From assembly GCA_964019055.1 (NCBI GenBank), contig OZ025209.1:9487741-9551740 (forward strand): a DNA stretch of 64,000 nt, given 5' to 3'. Of the stretch, positions 62,198-64,000 are shown piece by piece. The first letter of the stretch is position 1. Every line of letters begins with the position of its first letter. Source of the stretch: Anthopleura xanthogrammica (Eukaryota > Cnidaria > Anthozoa > Actiniaria > Actiniidae). The notes under the pieces were generated by a model that saw only the letters and a list, made by a program, of their open reading frames with translations, had not been told where the DNA came from and did no database searches. A program made the translations under genes and the position numbers.

Positions 62198-64000
62198 TTA
62201 TAATCTGCTTAGTACATCCGCATTGATGTTCCTCTTTCCGCTTTTATGTTCGATCTCCAGGTCGTACTCTTGTAGGGATAAACTCCATCGAAGTAGTTTT
62301 CTACTCTTATCTCTTACCCGGGATAGCCAAACTAGAGGATTATGATCTGTCTGTAGGATGAAATGTCTTCCAAATAAGTAGTATCTAAACAACTCTAATG
62401 CCCATACTATGGCAAGACATTCTTTTTCAGTGGTAGCAAGTTTTTCTTCCCTAGGCTGAAGTTTTCTGCTTGCGAAGACTATTGGGTGTTCTTCGTCTTG
62501 GTCGTCTTTCTGGGTTAAAATTGCCCCAAGTCCTCTGTTCGAAGCGTCTACTTGTACAATAAATTCCTTATTCCATTTTGGTGGACATAACACTGGAGCA
62601 TTAATGAGTGCATTCTTCAGGTCGCAAAATGCTTTCTCACATTTCTCGTCCCAATTCACTTTAGTTGGTCTGTTTCCTTTGGTTAAATCGCTTAGTATTG
62701 CAGCTCTCTCTGAAAAATTATGGATAAATTTCCGATAATATCCAACCAAGCCTAAAAATGATCTTACCTCCTTTTTTGTTCGAGGTCCTGGGAACTTTGC
62801 TACTGTCTGAACGAGCGCTTCTCGGGGTTTAATGGTACCATTTCCAACCCGGTGGCCAACAAATTCAACAGTCAACATGCCAACTTTACATTTCGAGGGT
62901 CTGGCATTTAGGTGACAATCACGCAAGCGTTGTAATACAAGGCGGATTTTAGCTAAGTGTTGTGCAAAAGTACCATCTGTATCTATTTCAACATCGTCAA
63001 TGTAAGCATCTGTGAAATTTTCAAGGCCTTTTAACACTTTTTCCGTCATCATTCTCTGGAATGTTGCGGGCGCGGTTTTCATACCGAAAGGCATTACCAG
63101 GAACTCAAATAATCCTCTTGAAGTAATGAAGGCTGATTTTTCAATGGTTGATTGCTCCAAAGGGATTTGCCAGTAGCCTTTTGTTAAATCCAAAGTTGTT
63201 ATGAATTTGGCTGCACTTACCCTTTCAATCATTCTCTCCATCCTAGGAATGGGATAGGCGTCCATCTTGGTTACGTCATTTAACTTGCGATAATCAACGC
63301 AGAACCTTATGCTACCATCTGGCTTTGGTACTATCACGACTGGAAAGGACCACGGACTTACGGAGGGTCGTACGATGTTCATTTTAAGCATCTTGTCTAT
63401 CTCATCCGTTACGGCTTTTTCTAGTCTTTGAGGTACTTTATAAGGAGAACGTCTGATAGGTTTAGCATCCCCAGTATCAATTTGATGAACTGCTACATTT
63501 GTGAGATTAGGTTTACCTGAAAACACATCAGAGAATTCTTTCAACAGCTCTTGAACTTCGGTTCTTTGCTCTTCATTAAGATCGTTTGAAATGGTGACGT
63601 CATGCCAGGTTTCGTCATTTCCCAATTGTGGCAAACTTTTCTCGTGAGGATAAGTCATTTCTTGCGATTCCTCTATAACAAAGGCGGTAGCCTCTTCCCT
63701 ACTCTGCCAAAGGCTTAACAAATTAATATTGTATGAACGATGCTGTTTATTCTTCTTACCAGTATCAATTTCATATGTTCGATCGCCTTTCACACATGTT
63801 ATCGGGTATGGACCATGCCATTTGGTTTCCAATTTGTTACCAGGGGTAGGGAGTAATACTAACACTTTATCGCCAACTTCAAATTTCCGCACAGAGCTCT
63901 TCTTGTCGTAATACTTTTTCTGTTTGGCTTGACTTTCCTGCATGTTCTGACTTACAGCTTCTTGCATGACTGTCATTCGTCGACGCATTTCAAGTACGTA
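62198..64000 (-). CDS. pol: Retrotransposon pol polyprotein: integrase end, RT, RNase H (5' partial)
   Basis: Encodes the enzymes that copy element RNA into DNA and join it to the genome. The frame is open to the window edge, so the true start is outside. Residues below are counted from the first visible Met (63,988), which is not claimed as the start. Residues 1-95 form an integrase C-terminal region: KQKKYYDKK (22-30), GDKVLVLLP (39-47) and the GPY module (KWHGPY, 56-61). Residues about 150-400 are reverse transcriptase: VDYRKLN (231-237), LDLTKGYWQI (catalytic Asp267) and YIDD (329-332, Asp331/Asp332). Residues about 475-596 are RNase H, with likely catalytic Asp481, Glu523, Asp548 and Asp591, ending ADVLSRL then TAA. 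The frame is uninterrupted. Integrase upstream of RT, and a stop right after RNase H, distinguish it from canonical Ty3/Gypsy pol. The alternative, fusion of two nested elements, is unlikely given the continuous frame and tidy spacing. Confidence 0.95.
   Translation of the reverse strand, partial: YVLEMRRRMTVMQEAVSQNMQESQAKQKKYYDKKSSVRKFEVGDKVLVLLPTPGNKLETKWHGPYPITCVKGDRTYEIDTGKKNKQHRSYNINLLSLWQSREEATAFVIEESQEMTYPHEKSLPQLGNDETWHDVTISNDLNEEQRTEVQELLKEFSDVFSGKPNLTNVAVHQIDTGDAKPIRRSPYKVPQRLEKAVTDEIDKMLKMNIVRPSVSPWSFPVVIVPKPDGSIRFCVDYRKLNDVTKMDAYPIPRMERMIERVSAAKFITTLDLTKGYWQIPLEQSTIEKSAFITSRGLFEFLVMPFGMKTAPATFQRMMTEKVLKGLENFTDAYIDDVEIDTDGTFAQHLAKIRLVLQRLRDCHLNARPSKCKVGMLTVEFVGHRVGNGTIKPREALVQTVAKFPGPRTKKEVRSFLGLVGYYRKFIHNFSERAAILSDLTKGNRPTKVNWDEKCEKAFCDLKNALINAPVLCPPKWNKEFIVQVDASNRGLGAILTQKDDQDEEHPIVFASRKLQPREEKLATTEKECLAIVWALELFRYYLFGRHFILQTDHNPLVWLSRVRDKSRKLLRWSLSLQEYDLEIEHKSGKRNINADVLSRL

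Larger units (their letters stand above)
61155..64000 (-). mobile_element. Ty3/Gypsy-like LTR retrotransposon, Gmr1-type order (3' part)
   Basis: On the minus strand, from the window edge, there is an open pol frame (integrase C-terminus, reverse transcriptase, RNase H), about 300 bp without coding, a polypurine tract and a complete 3' LTR that abuts satellite. Gag, protease, the integrase core and the 5' LTR must lie beyond 64,000. Placing integrase before RT departs from ordinary Ty3/Gypsy elements and matches the Gmr1-like group first described from deuterostome animals. The visible pol frame has no stop or frameshift, so the copy looks young. The 5' target-site duplication is not in view. 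Confidence 0.9.

Noticed and set aside
62019..62345. 108-codon plus-strand frame
   Set aside because: It is antisense to the 3' spacer and to the RNase H end of pol, which is the clear coding strand here.
63729..63911. 60-codon plus-strand frame
   Set aside because: Shadow of the integrase C-terminal region encoded on the minus strand.

Overview
The window is non-coding eukaryotic DNA, almost certainly from an animal. About 91% of it is one tandem satellite with a 329-bp monomer, interrupted by two unrelated insertions. There are no bacterial-type genes, RNA genes or CRISPR. The only long convincing protein-coding frame is the pol gene of a Ty3/Gypsy-like LTR retrotransposon at the right edge. 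Its domain order (integrase upstream of reverse transcriptase) and the splice-like signals in the other insertion fit a metazoan. A marine invertebrate such as a cnidarian is my guess, but the sequence does not prove it.

Layout. (1) 1-55,903: head-to-tail array of about 170 monomers, one orientation throughout, entered mid-array at base 1. Each monomer resolves into about 16 degenerate units of about 20.5 bp, each a T-run, a short GC-containing core and an A-run. Multi-monomer duplications (2, 3, 4, 5, 7 and 10 monomers) are superimposed on the array. (2) 55,904-58,860: a 2,957-bp non-satellite insertion bounded by imperfect terminal inverted repeats. It looks like a non-autonomous DNA transposon. 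It has promoter-like motifs at its left end, mirrored CAAAATGGCG boxes near both ends, weak exon-like pieces, and no transposase. (3) 58,861-61,154: about seven more monomers in the same phase and orientation, so the insertion split a continuous array. (4) 61,155-64,000: the 3' portion of a minus-strand LTR retrotransposon: a complete 744-bp 3' LTR (TG...CA), an adjacent polypurine tract, a short untranslated stretch, and an intact pol frame running off the window.

How the parts relate. The satellite is the substrate and both mobile elements inserted into it. The many 60-220 aa frames on both strands of the satellite come from the roughly 21-bp sub-repeat, which gives a 7-residue periodicity in translation. 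They are not genes. The most notable points are the integrase-RT-RNase H order of the retroelement, the helically phased sub-repeat architecture of the satellite, and the structure of the TIR element.
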